Source: an uncultured Cellvibrionales bacterium (GTDB taxonomy: Bacteria > Pseudomonadota > Gammaproteobacteria > Pseudomonadales > Porticoccaceae). Taken from it: 50,941 nt of DNA. The stretch covers positions 1-50,941 of the forward strand of contig CAJWCO010000015.1 in NCBI GenBank assembly GCA_913031145.1, given 5' to 3'. Each line of letters starts with the position of its first letter. Within the stretch, counting starts at the first letter, position 1. A model generated the notes under the pieces. It was given only the letters and a program-made list of their open reading frames with translations, was not told the origin of the DNA and searched no databases. Of the stretch, positions 44,101 through 50,833 are shown one piece after another. The translations under genes and the position numbers were made by a program.

Positions 44101-46671
44101 CCAAGCAACCGCGGAGTTGTAAGGCATACGCCTAAAAAAGAGGTTAGTCCCAACCCAAGGCTTACTCGCTGCAGCAGTGTTGCCTGATGTGCACTGTGAT
44201 GCTCCGTCACACCAGTCTGCAAACGGCGCCTCGCCACCTAGCGGGGGTCGAGTAAACGTGAAATCTCCGGATGCATAGTGACCCTTCACCGTGACATCGT
44301 CCGATGTGCCCAGAGTACCATCTGGACCATTACCATTGGTAATATCTGAAGGTATCGTAATCGGCGTTATCGTGGGTGCGGCAGCTAAGACCATGACCGA
44401 GTATTCAACTTGCGCATCCACATTATCATCGGCACTAGCGCCAGCTTCATTGTAGGTGCCGCCGGCGACAACCTCGACTACACTGTCGCCCGTCAAAGTG
44501 ACCGTGGGCCTGGTTTGATCCGTTACCGTCACCAAAGCAGTGACTGGGTTAGCCGCATTGCCTGCTCTGTCGGATGCACTAAATGTGACCGTTGTTGCGC
44601 CCAGCGGAAAAACAGCAAGCGCATTATTAGTGACAATAACGGTATTGGTGATGTCGTCTGTCGCAGACGCGGCGGCAAGAAATGTCAGAATTTCCGCATT
44701 GGTCCCGCTAACACCTGCTGCATCAGTTGCGGCAACCGTAATGTTTGCTGGCGCCGTGATACTTGGAGCCGTTTCGTCTGCCAACGAGCCGGTATACTCG
44801 ATAGCCGTTTCTACATTACTGGTTATTGCCGCGTTTAAGCTAGCCTGACTGTCAAGCGTGACATAAGCCGAGGCGTCAAATGTTGTAAGTTCTCCGCCAG
44901 TGCTTACGACCGCCGCAGCGGCAGTTGCTACAGATAAAATTTCCGCTGCTGCGTCTTGTTTCAGCAGCGAAACGCCATTCGCCTGAACGGTGCCAAAATC
45001 TGTGACCGTGAGATCGTCAAAAGCTTTACTGACCTGCTCCACGACCTGCGCCGCTTTCTCTAAAGCGAGTTCCAACACCTCAGCTGGAACTGTCACGCCT
45101 ATTGCTGAGAGCTCCGAAGCCAAATCTCCATTCGCTAAGTCGTCCTCAACAAATTCGTTAAGCTCAGCTAAATGGAGGGGGTCAGAAAAATCGAATGCAC
45201 CCGAAATATTATTGACGTTTTCGCTGGGCTCGCCTTTTATAATCTCTGACGATTCGATCACAACCTTGACAATCGAACTCATTGCAGCCTCGATCGCAAC
45301 GCTTGCGTCGAGGGCTCCAGAACTAGATCCTTTAACCGAATCGGCAACCAGAAGCGCAGCCGTTACAACTTGCTGAGCTTTCTTTTCAACCTCCAGCGCG
45401 ATTGCGGGATCTGCCCCATCAGCGAACGGATTGTAGGTGGAGATATCAACTGAAGCCGGCAAACCGAGCGCCGCAGCTAAATCGCTCTTGCTGAAGCTTG
45501 TCGCGGCAACCGACTTGAAGACGCCCATCTTCGAGCTGCCACCGGAACCTGTGCCGACATATTGCTGAGACTGATGATAGATTGTTGTAAAGGGGGTTAT
45601 TACCGAACTGCCCTCGACTGCCTGAAACGTCACACCTGTGTTGGCGTAAGATTCACCACTCAAATAATCGATCGTATCGGTTTCCATCGCCGCAACCAAA
45701 GCATAGTTTGCCGGAGCATCCGCCGTCTCGATAAGCGAGAAAGAACCATTTGTTTCAGTTAAAACTGCCGGCTCATTGGCATCCAGTACGCCATCACTAT
45801 CATAATCGAGAAATACTCGAGCATTGTACAGCGGCCCTTTGACAACATTGCCCGCCTGCACCTCACCCGCCACGGTGACGGTGGCACTGGCGGTCCCGAC
45901 ATTACCTGCTGTATCTGTGGCGGTAAAAACCACTGTGGTCACGCCGAACGCAAAGACGTTTGGCGCGTTCGTTTCCAACACAGTCGCCGAATCAGAATCT
46001 TCGAACGTGGCGCCGGCTAGAAACGCAGCTATGTCTGTATCGGTTGCATCCACGCCGCTCCCATTGAGAGCCGTCACCGTAACACTAGCCGGCGCAGTAA
46101 CGACGGGGTCGACAGCATCGCGCACACTGATGGTCGCAGACGCTGTGCCAACATTGCCAGCAGTGTCTGTAACAGTAAAAGTGACCACTGTATCGCCCAA
46201 AGCTAATACTGCGGGGGCGTTATTGGTCACCAGCGGTTGTGTATCATAGTCTGTGAATACCACGCTCGATAAAAAGGCCTGTATCTGCTCATCGGTCGCC
46301 GCGACCGAAACGCCATTGGAGGCGCCTAGCGCGATATTTGCTGGCGCAGTTACATCCGGCGCCGTGGTGTCCACGACCCTCACAACCCGGCTCGCGGTGC
46401 CTTCGTTACCGGCTGCATCTGCCGCTGTGTAAGTTAAAACGTAGTCGCCTGGGTCAGTTATGTCCACTGAACCGCTGACAGACGCTATCATAGAACGATC
46501 TCGGTCATCAGCGACGGAACTGCCCGGATCAACAAACGGCGTACCTAACTCATGCGTGATCGTTGCTCCACCAATCAAGGAAATCACCGGCGCTTGTGTG
46601 TCTGGCTTGTTAGACGAGCCACACCCCACCAACACCAACACCACTCCTAAAATCCACAAACCTTTATTCAC
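38188..46671 (-). CDS. Giant multidomain lipoprotein (HYR/Ig-like, lectin-like)
   Basis: A 2827-residue lipoprotein: the signal peptide ends in lipobox LVGC (Cys17). In order: an Ig-like and two HYR domains (about 27-265), a KGPL module (about 270-620), HYR (about 625-705), an Ig-like domain split by an inserted lectin-like domain (about 710-1000), HYR and Ig-like domains (about 1005-1170), copy 1 of an approximately 210-residue module (about 1170-1390), a second KGPL module (about 1390-1730), module copies 2-4 (about 1765-2400), three HYR domains (about 2400-2660) and a second lectin-like domain at the C-terminus (about 2675-2827). The start is GTG with AGAGGG 8 bases upstream. It is the first gene of a minus-strand locus with the beta-barrel and 907-aa lipoprotein genes. 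A surface-binding or adhesive role is inferred. Confidence 0.85.
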   Translation of the reverse strand: MNKGLWILGVVLVLVGCGSSNKPDTQAPVISLIGGATITHELGTPFVDPGSSVADDRDRSMIASVSGSVDITDPGDYVLTYTAADAAGNEGTASRVVRVVDTTAPDVTAPANIALGASNGVSVAATDEQIQAFLSSVVFTDYDTQPLVTNNAPAVLALGDTVVTFTVTDTAGNVGTASATISVRDAVDPVVTAPASVTVTALNGSGVDATDTDIAAFLAGATFEDSDSATVLETNAPNVFAFGVTTVVFTATDTAGNVGTASATVTVAGEVQAGNVVKGPLYNARVFLDYDSDGVLDANEPAVLTETNGSFSLIETADAPANYALVAAMETDTIDYLSGESYANTGVTFQAVEGSSVITPFTTIYHQSQQYVGTGSGGSSKMGVFKSVAATSFSKSDLAAALGLPASVDISTYNPFADGADPAIALEVEKKAQQVVTAALLVADSVKGSSSGALDASVAIEAAMSSIVKVVIESSEIIKGEPSENVNNISGAFDFSDPLHLAELNEFVEDDLANGDLASELSAIGVTVPAEVLELALEKAAQVVEQVSKAFDDLTVTDFGTVQANGVSLLKQDAAAEILSVATAAAAVVSTGGELTTFDASAYVTLDSQASLNAAITSNVETAIEYTGSLADETAPSITAPANITVAATDAAGVSGTNAEILTFLAAASATDDITNTVIVTNNALAVFPLGATTVTFSASDRAGNAANPVTALVTVTDQTRPTVTLTGDSVVEVVAGGTYNEAGASADDNVDAQVEYSVMVLAAAPTITPITIPSDITNGNGPDGTLGTSDDVTVKGHYASGDFTFTRPPLGGEAPFADWCDGASQCTSGNTAAASKPWVGTNLFFRRMPYNSAVAWCESQNGRLPTRAEIAEHLLPVGSGGVFQDTMVTPDVNNAGWPQQQSKYWTSDAPASNDAKRFTFTPRAFAGTGEAAIPSNHFSNTADVSNPSVAASRVWVMCVGATESDVVPEPVVVNNVDTSIVGTYTVVYTVVDAAGNTSTIERTVTVYPAPIINAPASITLAAADASGLSGTSPAINEFLAGATASDGNTPVTVSNNAPAIFPLGSTEVIFVANDRTGNPASSVVRTITITDQTKPTVTLTGDSVIKIYHGGTYTEPGATASDNVDSAIDVSISGAVDTSAVGSYILAYTAVDAAGNEASVNRTVAVEKAFKLAGNVVTLSDYYPASATTKSTPFTATYTDGALSLDTTAEPINLLNMQNAVNGASFNSPILSFALDSLPVGSGTDTIEITLLDGADGTRDTGERMVVLPVAVNWTSDGSSASVAMPVQTLAGYYVDRSGTRIDVEIENGLADLISITSAGASTPASLNVKILAAFAKVAAFESVESLLGEGTYTVNVATALPLTFSTGRGIASVNATFAIEDIQEKLGYAVKGPLSKAIVCLDYNDNAVCDADEPLVTTETDGSYALMEGGNAPANYSVIVAMGADTVDSSSGESYANTGVVLKAPSTAKVVTPLTTMFVAASEDLDPGETFTEADFKASLGLSESIDLATFNPFDENADPALALEAEVLAQNVMTAMVTVAEAVKATASSAGVTVSPEEAVAAALKSIATVAVETSKAQKGESSEVSNISGALDFSNTAHLANIQNAVVKDLQSTEAGGLGALIALKSGAAVSDEVVAAANYVLEKTNDSNAAVAAAFNALTVNDLGSNNAAALSRIKEQAASEITDLSAAVVAQVQSVVSSGGTLDLATSIDSAAYVTLNDVSAITLQASLNESQVTLYQSNGTGAQIVDDNANGIADDKELVISSTRVTLTDHYAGALQGVTSAFTFAESQGELSVDLQSAPLNLRNMTNALSGAAHTSPKIHVDVASLPAGSGADTFEFTLIDGADSTLNAGERKLTATVTVNWQSDGATTSLTMPPQAISAKYTLRSGTDIAIEFANYGANDNFVTLASGASSALTFDILKILAKANAKLPGMGVRLFEAGVYNVTIKTSMGLISPTAVPVESLNATVRVFDPFTLSADAITLQDYSPVLGRVETSTLAPTLMGDVLAVDTSAAPLNLKNIQNAMTGGDFQSPVLSFGLANLPMGSGSGTLNIQLLDGVDDVMDAGERKVTMPVVVDWVSDGTTASITLPEQTITATYTLRSGTDITVEVASGDSDMISVTAAGPATPATLNVKMLSAIAKVNALVAAESLLDEGTYNLKMTTTLPVASATGEQISAVMAVVKIADAFKLSSADVVLTDYDPSTKTDIMSTLTPTIVDGRLHVDTTSQPLTLLNIENTLSGNDFRSPVLSFGLDYLPAGSGSSIVTVKLLDGSDAIADTGERKVIVPIRIDWVSDGTTATISVPAQTITATYTLRSGTDIVVEVVNGASDMLSLSSAGAATPASIDLKLLAAIAKINTLLPADALLAEGSYHLAVNPGILMRASDGTKVQELSATIAIAGSVPEITPPSDISLEVASSSSTVAVSDSAIQAFLDAASFVDFSPTPAVLTNNAPNAFPIGATTVTFTLTASNGKTSTATATVTLNEAGAPAVTAPSSISVIAANSGGLAATDSMITAFLAGATYTAFDSATLATDAPSTFPIGNTTVAFSVTDSRDKTGVAVSTVTVAKAANPIITAPSAITVKAQESSSGVAQSDSTTAAFLAGWTASASPSTPYPSPTATVTNDAPNAFPFGDTTVTFTATDNGGQTATATAKVTVEWSITIPPAITGQIAGSIESRYDVAGLTFIRPPLGSEAVSNTYGTGAARDEVRVGPNKYFRKMLWQKAVDWCISMNGRLADAVEVNTYILGAGGIAGPNSDGSWDSTLKWPRGNINYWTISPPYGADDTSAKRRAFITNSYVAQGRNYGTNANIRYAPLCVGDN

Positions 46672-46698
46672 AATAAACCCTCTTTGACCATATCGTAA

Positions 46699-46715
46699 GA
46701 AACATATAATGTTTC
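46699..46715. promoter_or_regulatory. Perfect palindrome upstream of the giant lipoprotein gene
   Basis: GAAACAT-ATA-ATGTTTC is a perfect 7-bp inverted repeat with a 3-bp centre, 28 bases before the GTG start. Its centre provides a TATA-rich -10-like sequence on the minus strand, so a regulator bound here would block or recruit polymerase. Confidence 0.55.
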
Positions 46716-46746
46716 ACTAAAAAATGCATAGATGCGTGATAATGGA

Positions 46747-46765
46747 AATAGTACACGAAACTATT
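46747..46765. promoter_or_regulatory. Second inverted repeat upstream of the lipoprotein gene
   Basis: AATAGT and ACTATT are perfect 6-bp arms around a 7-bp spacer. A third, GCCCT/AGGGC with a 5-bp spacer, lies at 46786-46800. Together with the palindrome at 46699 they form a cluster within 100 bp. Confidence 0.35.
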
Positions 46766-47382
46766 CATCTTTGGACGTTTTCTGAGCCCTATTTAAGGGC
46801 GAAAAGTCCTGTTTTTTGCATTTCTCTGTAATTTAGTCTGATCAAGACAACAAGGTAGCCTGTACTTTGCATTTGCTCACCACATTGGCTTAGCAAATCT
46901 GTTTAAAAAAGAGCCAATCTCGCTGCATCTCAATTTGGACGCTGTATGTAGAGCGATAAAAACTTTTTTATGAGCTTTTATTCCATGAAGTTGGAGCATA
47001 AGCGACGATTAAGCATAAGTCTACCGGAGAATATAACCAACTGAATACCGTGCGTTATTTCTATAGGTAATTGATGTTACAAACTATTTAACAAAACCCG
47101 ATGACGTTGAGGTTTACCATTTGTACCGGTGTAATCTGCTGTGGGCTAGAGGTGCTATTCATCTCTATTTATTCCCAACGTAAAACCGCTTCAATAACTT
47201 ATCTCCATAGGAATGGTTGAGCCGAAAACTACTGCTTTGGAGGCTTTTAAACATAAACAGAGCATGCATTCACGCAAATACATTGAGTCAACGGCAAATC
47301 GCCCTTTGGAAAGACCCACCTGACTCTTAAAAAAAATATAATTTTGAGAATAAAAGCCTTTTAGAGACTCATGGATAGAGAT

Positions 47383-47488
47383 GCATAAAAAACAAGAGAT
47401 GGGAAATGAGAGGAAAATGGATAAGAGATGGACAAGAAATAAACACGAAATAAAAATGAAGAAATGAAATGAGGTCAAAAATAAAAGC
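47383..47488. other. Purine-rich tract upstream of manC
   Basis: About four fifths of roughly 105 consecutive plus-strand bases are A or G, with repeated AAGAGATGG units, in contrast to both flanks. It has no coding potential on the plus strand. Confidence 0.6.
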
Positions 47489-47524
47489 CTTAACAAAAAA
47501 GCACGCGCGCACCGAAAAACCCCC

Positions 47525-47530
47525 TATAAT
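47525..47530 (+). promoter_or_regulatory. Candidate -10 element of manC
   Basis: A perfect TATAAT lies 33 bases before the GTG start at 47563. The -35 region is GC-rich with no clear hexamer, so an activator may be needed. Confidence 0.45.
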
Positions 47531-47562
47531 ATTTATTCAAAATACAAATCTAAGGGGTGGTC

Positions 47563-48972
47563 GTGGGTCTTTGCGCAGTAGTTATGGCAGGCGGTTCGGG
47601 TACTCGACTATGGCCCCTTTCACGAGCCGCACACCCCAAGCAATTTTTGGCTTTGCACGGCGACGACACCCTCTTGCAGTCCACAGTCAAGCGGCTTGAG
47701 ACGTTAGACATTCAGTCCTCTATTACGCTATGTAACGAAGAACACCGCTTTTTTGTCGCCGAACAGTTGCGCGCGATCAATAAGCTCGGGCGCATCATTC
47801 TTGAACCTGCCGGACGAAATACCGCTCCGGCCATCGCGCTCTCCGCACTCGCAGCCGTCGCTGATGACGATGACCCGCTACTTTTAGTACTTGCCGCCGA
47901 TCATGTGATTGAAGATAACGACGCATTCACAAAGTCGGTTAAGGCTGCCGTGCCACTTGCCGAATCGGGCGCCTTGGTGACCTTTGGGATTACGCCCGAT
48001 AGAGCCCACACGGGTTATGGGTACATAAAACGTGGCGAAGAACTTGACGCGGGCCACGGGTATCAGGTTGATGCGTTTGTTGAAAAACCCAATCAAGAAA
48101 ACGCCGAGTTATTTCTAACCTCTGGTGATTACTACTGGAATAGCGGCATGTTCTTATTTAGGGCCAGTCGCTACTTAGAGGAGCTTAAGGCTTTTCGACC
48201 CGACATTTATGACGCCTGTTACCAAGCTAGCGCTGCATTGAAGTTCGATTTGGACTTTATACGCATTAACCAAAAGGCATTTGAAGCCTGCCCCAGCGAG
48301 TCTATTGATTATGCGGTCATGGAAAAGACCAGCAAAGCAGCAGTCGTACCCATGAATGCTCGTTGGAGTGATATAGGATCTTGGACGTCGCTTTGGGAAA
48401 TCAGCGCGAAAGACGCGAACAACAACGCGACGAAAGGCGATGTGATACTGCACAACACACATAATTCGTACGTGAGGGCCGAACATAAACTGGTCACCAC
48501 CCTTGGCATCAATGATTTAATTATTGTCTCGACCAAAGACGCGGTCATGATCGCCCATAAAGATCAGGTTCAAGATGTCAAACAAATCGCCGACACCCTA
48601 AAGAGTGAATCCCGCAGTGAATGGGAACTGCACCGCGAGGTATGCCGGCCCTGGGGGCAATATGACTCGATCGACAAAGGCGCGCGGTATCAGGTAAAGC
48701 GCATTACGGTCGCGCCCGGTGCAAAGTTAAGCGTGCAAATGCATCATCATCGTGCAGAGCACTGGGTGGTGGTGTCGGGTGCCGCGAAAGTCACCAAGGG
48801 CGAGTCGACATTTTTGCTTGCCGAGAATGAGTCCACATACATTCCTGTTGGCGTGGTGCATGCGCTTGAGAACCCCGGAAAAGTCGACCTAGAACTCATA
48901 GAGGTGCAGTCCGGCAGTTACTTGGGTGAGGACGATATCGTGCGCTTTTCTGACCAATATGGACGCGCGTGA
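47563..48972 (+). CDS. manC: Mannose-1-P guanylyltransferase / mannose-6-P isomerase (ManC/AlgA type)
   Basis: This bifunctional enzyme of about 469 residues is expected to make GDP-mannose for exopolysaccharide or lipopolysaccharide. The N-terminal nucleotidyltransferase carries [12 protein letters not shown] and PKQF at the start, then LAADHVI and FVEKP. The C-terminal type II isomerase cupin carries [10 protein letters not shown], a metal-binding [10 protein letters not shown] and [12 protein letters not shown]. The frame opens with GTG at 47557, but AAGGGG (47552-47557) positions the GTG at 47563 as the start. No other polysaccharide genes are in the window. It is on the opposite strand to the lipoprotein locus and could supply sugar for a surface matrix. 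Confidence 0.93.
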   Translation: MGLCAVVMAGGSGTRLWPLSRAAHPKQFLALHGDDTLLQSTVKRLETLDIQSSITLCNEEHRFFVAEQLRAINKLGRIILEPAGRNTAPAIALSALAAVADDDDPLLLVLAADHVIEDNDAFTKSVKAAVPLAESGALVTFGITPDRAHTGYGYIKRGEELDAGHGYQVDAFVEKPNQENAELFLTSGDYYWNSGMFLFRASRYLEELKAFRPDIYDACYQASAALKFDLDFIRINQKAFEACPSESIDYAVMEKTSKAAVVPMNARWSDIGSWTSLWEISAKDANNNATKGDVILHNTHNSYVRAEHKLVTTLGINDLIIVSTKDAVMIAHKDQVQDVKQIADTLKSESRSEWELHREVCRPWGQYDSIDKGARYQVKRITVAPGAKLSVQMHHHRAEHWVVVSGAAKVTKGESTFLLAENESTYIPVGVVHALENPGKVDLELIEVQSGSYLGEDDIVRFSDQYGRA

Positions 48973-48978
48973 CCGCCT

Positions 48979-49014
48979 GAGCGCCATTAATAAAGCGCGC
49001 TCGATGCGCCTGTT
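48979..49014 (+). terminator. Weak hairpin downstream of manC
   Basis: GAGCGC (48979-48984) can pair with GCGCTC (48997-49002), and a TTTT follows about 10 bases later. It is only a possible terminator. A further 7-bp hairpin (CGCCTGC/GCAGGCG) lies near 49035-49060 but is followed by A, not T. Confidence 0.25.
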
Positions 49015-49121
49015 TTATCAATTTTTTAATCGCGCCTGCGGCTCAGCTATGGCAGGCGAAAAAAAACTGGCTTACACGCCTGAAAGCTAAAAAAGCTCGG
49101 CGAAATGCGTGATCGGGGATC

Positions 49122-49492
49122 TATCAACTTTTGGTGGAAGATAACTTAGGTGAACTTGTCATAACGTGCGCTTTAGCAACTTTTTTGAAGGCGGATTTCA
49201 TTATGAATGACAGTGAATGTTACTGAGGCTAGAGCCAACCTTTATAAACTAGTTGACGAACCGGCAGTCAATCATGAGGCGATGGTTATAACGGGCAAGC
49301 GCGGCAATTATTAACGATTCTCCAGTCTGGTCCATGACAAGCTCAGCCGCCTTTCGAAAGACTGGTGGGTGACTTGAGCGACGCGTATTGAAGAAGAATG
49401 AATATTCAGCGCTGGCTTGTCTCTCAGGTTATAAAAGCGGAAAAGGGTGTCAAGATATTGCGGCTTTGGACTCATTACGAATAGTCGTTGAT
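49122..49492 (+). repeat. Inverted, shortened copy of the yefM-yoeB region
   Basis: This segment aligns along its whole length, promoter included, with the reverse complement of 50284-50877, except for one 222-bp deletion. The two copies therefore form an inverted repeat flanking the phd-doc pair. Confidence 0.85.
49207..49484 (+). pseudogene. Fused remnant of a yefM-yoeB toxin-antitoxin pair
   Basis: The first 35 codons encode an antitoxin start (MTVNVTEARANLYKL... VITGKRGN) nearly identical to the intact YefM-like protein at 50552-50794, then a TAA. The rest, in another frame, encodes the toxin C-terminal half (PPFERLVGDLS, KILRLWTHYE) with internal stops. The junction lies in a 12-bp near-repeat (AAGCG[C/T][G/A]GCAAT) that occurs in both intact genes, so a 222-bp deletion between the repeats made the fusion. 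The operator-like palindrome of the intact copy is also lost. Confidence 0.9.
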
Positions 49493-49565
49493 TAACGTGG
49501 CTAACGTCATTAGATGCTTAAGTAACGATAAAACCCCTTATCGTGCTTCAAGAGATCTTAAGCAT

Positions 49566-49943
49566 TTAAACAGTCACTCGCCTAAGCCATTGAGCAAGAT
49601 CAGCCTCATCAAGCTTGGACTGAGACAGTAACACTATTTTTTGCCCCACCTCCTCAACATCCCAAATCGCATTAATGCCATTTAAATCGAGAATGAGGTC
49701 CATCACCTGGAATGCCATTGGTTTATTTCCGTCATTAAAGCAATGAGCCTGAGAAACAGCCGCTGCGTAGGACGCCGCCAGTGAATAAATATCTTCTATT
49801 AGGCCATAATTGAGTCGGTTTTCCACTCTTGACAGCGCGCCCTCAAGTGACTTGTCACCAGCCATTCCTTGAAGCTCATTGGGCTCTAACACCTCATCAT
49901 GAATCGCAATAATGTGATCAACCGATAGCAGTAAAAAGCTCAT
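49566..49943 (-). CDS. doc: Doc-type toxin (Fic/Doc family)
   Basis: This is a 125-residue death-on-curing type toxin; Doc proteins phosphorylate elongation factor Tu. The N-terminal part (VDHIIAIHDEVLE) and the helix carrying the Fic motif match Doc. The motif reads HCFNDGNKP at 67-75, whereas Doc/Fic proteins normally end it in NKR; the Arg to Pro change may impair nucleotide binding. The ATG overlaps the antitoxin stop in an ATGA, so the two are coupled. Family length is normal. Confidence 0.9.
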   Translation of the reverse strand: MSFLLLSVDHIIAIHDEVLEPNELQGMAGDKSLEGALSRVENRLNYGLIEDIYSLAASYAAAVSQAHCFNDGNKPMAFQVMDLILDLNGINAIWDVEEVGQKIVLLSQSKLDEADLAQWLRRVTV

Positions 49944-50188
49944 TTATCTTTCAGGTAATCCAGTACTGGCTGAGTGATTGCCTTACGGGACTTAAGGCTG
50001 TGTCTTATTTCTTCAATCGATGCAGTGCGATGTTGCTCTTCGGAGATCGCCTCAGCAGGCACAAAATAACCGACGAGGGCTGAGTTTTTTAGGACTGCCA
50101 CAGGCTCCCCGCCTGATTTTTCTAGAACCTTGTGAGGCTCGCGCATCTCAGTCATAGATGCAATATTTCGGGTCAATAGAGTCGCCAT
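49940..50188 (-). CDS. phd: Phd-family antitoxin of the doc pair
   Basis: In this 82-residue antitoxin, the N-terminal Phd/YefM DNA-binding fold (MATLLTRNIASMTEMREP... GGEPVAVLKNSALVGYFVP) is followed by a C-terminal helix that should wrap the toxin. I use the ATG at 50188, preceded by GGAGG at 8 bases; the frame is open to 50209. The gene directly precedes doc and lies downstream of tandem palindromes. Confidence 0.9.
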   Translation of the reverse strand: MATLLTRNIASMTEMREPHKVLEKSGGEPVAVLKNSALVGYFVPAEAISEEQHRTASIEEIRHSLKSRKAITQPVLDYLKDK

Positions 50189-50219
50189 ATCAAACCTCCG
50201 CTTAGGCAATAGTTCTTTT

Positions 50220-50241
50220 AATGTACATTAAAATGTATATT
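50220..50241 (-). promoter_or_regulatory. Tandem palindromic operator of phd-doc
   Basis: AATGTACATT (50220-50229, perfect) and AATGTATATT (50232-50241, one mismatch) are spaced 12 bp centre to centre, 32 bases before the phd ATG. TGTACA-cored paired palindromes at about one-helical-turn spacing are the known operator type of Phd/YefM repressors, so autoregulation is likely. Confidence 0.7.
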
Positions 50242-50291
50242 TAATCCACTATAGACTTTTAGCTTATAACTGCAGCGCTTTGAATAAACGA

Positions 50292-50552
50292 CTACTCGTA
50301 ATGAGTCCAAAGCCTCAATATCTTGACCGCCTTTTCCGCCTCTAAAACCTGATAGACAAGCCGGTGCTGAATATTAATTCTTCTTGAATAAGCACCGCTC
50401 AAGTCACCCACCAGCTTTTCGAAAGGCGGCGGAGTTTGCCATGGATCAGACTGGAGAATCGTTAATAATTGCTGCGCTTTAGTTTTTAATCCGGACGATG
50501 CTAGTTTTCGTGCATCTTTTTGGGCCTGCTTGGTGTAATACAGCGTCCACAT
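50292..50552 (-). CDS. yoeB: YoeB/Txe-family ribosome-dependent mRNA interferase
   Basis: This 86-residue RelE-superfamily toxin cuts mRNA in the ribosomal A site. The family core is present: PPFEKLVGDLSGAYSRRIN, HRLVYQV and the terminal THYE. Glu45, Arg64 and His84 align with the catalytic Glu, Arg and His of YoeB. The ATG at 50552 overlaps the antitoxin stop by one base (TAATG). A TTG two codons upstream is open but unlikely to be the start. Confidence 0.93.
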   Translation of the reverse strand: MWTLYYTKQAQKDARKLASSGLKTKAQQLLTILQSDPWQTPPPFEKLVGDLSGAYSRRINIQHRLVYQVLEAEKAVKILRLWTHYE

Positions 50553-50794
50553 TACCAATTTAATTCAGTCGCAGCGCTGTCAATGCTCTCCTGCATACCC
50601 TCTAAAATTGATTCGCGCATCCCTGGCACCGATAAAAGGTGCAAGGTTTCATTGATCGCATTCCAATCATCTTCAGCCAAAAGAACCGCATTGCCACGCT
50701 TGCCCGTTATAACCACCGGCTCATGGTTGACTGACGTATCGTCGATCAGTTTATACAGGTTGGCTCTCGCCTCAGTAACATTCAGTATCGTCAT
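50552..50794 (-). CDS. yefM: YefM/Phd-family antitoxin of yoeB
   Basis: In this 80-residue antitoxin, the N-terminal fold MTILNVTEARANLYKLIDD is followed by the typical EPVVITGKRGNAVLLAEDDW and a C-terminal toxin-binding helix (LHLLSVPGMRESILEGMQE). A ribosome-binding site (AGAGGA) precedes the ATG. An operator-like palindrome lies 24 bases upstream. A deleted inverted copy lies at 49207-49484. Confidence 0.94.
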   Translation of the reverse strand: MTILNVTEARANLYKLIDDTSVNHEPVVITGKRGNAVLLAEDDWNAINETLHLLSVPGMRESILEGMQESIDSAATELNW

Positions 50795-50817
50795 AATTAA
50801 ATCCTCTGGATCTAAAA

Positions 50818-50833
50818 GTACGCTAATACGTAC
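50818..50833 (-). promoter_or_regulatory. Operator-like palindrome of yefM-yoeB
   Basis: GTACG-6 bp-CGTAC is a perfect inverted repeat 24 bases upstream of the yefM ATG. It is the expected position for antitoxin autoregulation. The corresponding site is degraded in the inactive copy near 49165-49180. Confidence 0.6.

Larger units (their letters stand above)
46672..47382. other. AT-rich divergent intergenic region
   Basis: No gene is supported here. The half next to the lipoprotein gene holds three inverted repeats (46699-46715, 46747-46765, 46786-46800). The half next to manC grades into a purine-rich tract. A frame of about 100 codons at 47191-47496 on the minus strand is only the shadow of that tract. 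Confidence 0.5.

Noticed and set aside
47191-47496. Apparent 101-aa hydrophobic protein on the minus strand
   Set aside because: Its Phe/Leu/Ser-rich start is simply the translation of the polypurine tract's complement; there is no ribosome-binding site.
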